Positions 63,672-64,000 of a DNA stretch of 64,000 nt are shown piece by piece. A program made the translations under genes and the position numbers. The stretch spans positions 1 to 64,000 of the forward strand of contig DYLP01000011.1 of assembly GCA_020722005.1 (NCBI GenBank). Reading direction: 5' to 3'. The notes below the pieces were generated by a model. The model was not told the DNA's origin. It saw only the letters and a list, made by a program, of their open reading frames with translations, and made no database searches. This DNA is from Melioribacter roseus. Its GTDB lineage: Bacteria; Bacteroidota; Ignavibacteria; Ignavibacteriales; Melioribacteraceae. Position 1 is the stretch's first letter, and every line of letters begins with the position of its first letter.

Positions 63672-64000
63672 ATGAAAAGTAATGGTGATAAAGCAACCTG
63701 CTCTCCTCTTGTGGAGCGTAAACTTTTAATCCCTTTTCTTCTTATAACCAGTTGCTTTGCATGGTGGGGACTTGCCCATAATATGACCGACACTTTGTTG
63801 GCAGCATTTAAGAGAATAATGAGTCTGTCGGATTTCCAGACTTCATGGATTCAGATTGCTTTCTACGGTTCGTATTTTTGTCTGGCATTACCTGCTGCAC
63901 TTTTCATAAGAAGATTCACTTATAAGGCTGGTGTATTACTCGGGTTGGGATTGTTCATAGCCGGTGCTTTACTCTTTTATCCTGCAAGTAAGACGATGAA
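63672..64000 (+). CDS. fucP: L-fucose:H+ symporter-like MFS permease (truncated by window end)
   Basis: Translated by hand: MKSNGDKATCSPLVERKLLIPFLLITSCFAWWGLAHNMTDTLLAAFKRIMSLSDFQTSWIQIAFYGSYFCLALPAALFIRRFTYKAG... Confidence 0.8.
   Translation, partial: MKSNGDKATCSPLVERKLLIPFLLITSCFAWWGLAHNMTDTLLAAFKRIMSLSDFQTSWIQIAFYGSYFCLALPAALFIRRFTYKAGVLLGLGLFIAGALLFYPASKTM

Noticed and set aside
1-64000. CRISPR arrays, tRNA and rRNA genes
   Set aside because: No regularly spaced direct repeats and no tRNA-like GGTTCGAATCC context outside coding sequence were seen by eye; a tRNAscan/CRT run would be decisive.
1-64000. Short ORFs (60-190 aa) antisense to long genes in the supplied track, for example 38307-38876 + and 26123-26622 +
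   Set aside because: They lie opposite well-identified proteins, lack recognisable motifs and are expected from codon bias.

Overview
This 64 kb window is a gene-dense, low-to-mid GC bacterial chromosome segment. Gene content (T9SS sorting domains, a Bacteroidetes-type promoter, multiheme cytochromes, fucose and mannoside catabolism) suggests the Bacteroidetes/Chlorobi group, possibly an Ignavibacteria/Melioribacteraceae-like organism; this placement is inference. Five blocks are visible. (1) 1-25 kb: housekeeping and metabolic genes (AKR, bfr, NUDIX, murI, glnD, tyrosine phenol-lyase-like, queF, queC, leuS, serS, a heterodimeric ABC exporter, fbp, LPS glycosyltransferases, pckA, pdxB). (2) 25.1-39.0 kb: a 14 kb minus-strand respiratory locus with five multiheme c-type cytochromes (about 56 heme-binding motifs), an outer-membrane beta-barrel, an NrfD/ferredoxin module, a fused 16-heme/cytochrome b protein, a heme-motif sensor kinase with a Cys-rich insertion in its ATPase domain, and two response regulators fused to GcvH-like domains that lack the lipoyl lysine and any DNA-binding domain. 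This is the best candidate for an undescribed system: an electron conduit with its own possibly non-transcriptional signalling module. (3) 39.2-41.3 kb: a chorismate mutase-prephenate dehydratase-DAHP synthase triple fusion. (4) 41.9-43.3 kb: a PQQ-type sugar dehydrogenase followed by a decayed T9SS sorting domain. (5) 43.5-64 kb: a glycan-utilisation locus (GH94, GH130, CBM9-like, GH125, GH3, TonB receptor without SusD, T9SS cargo, MFS, ROK, NagB-PIG-L fusion, FucI, FucP). No tRNA, rRNA, CRISPR array or intact transposase was recognised. All family calls come from reading the translated sequences, with no database search.
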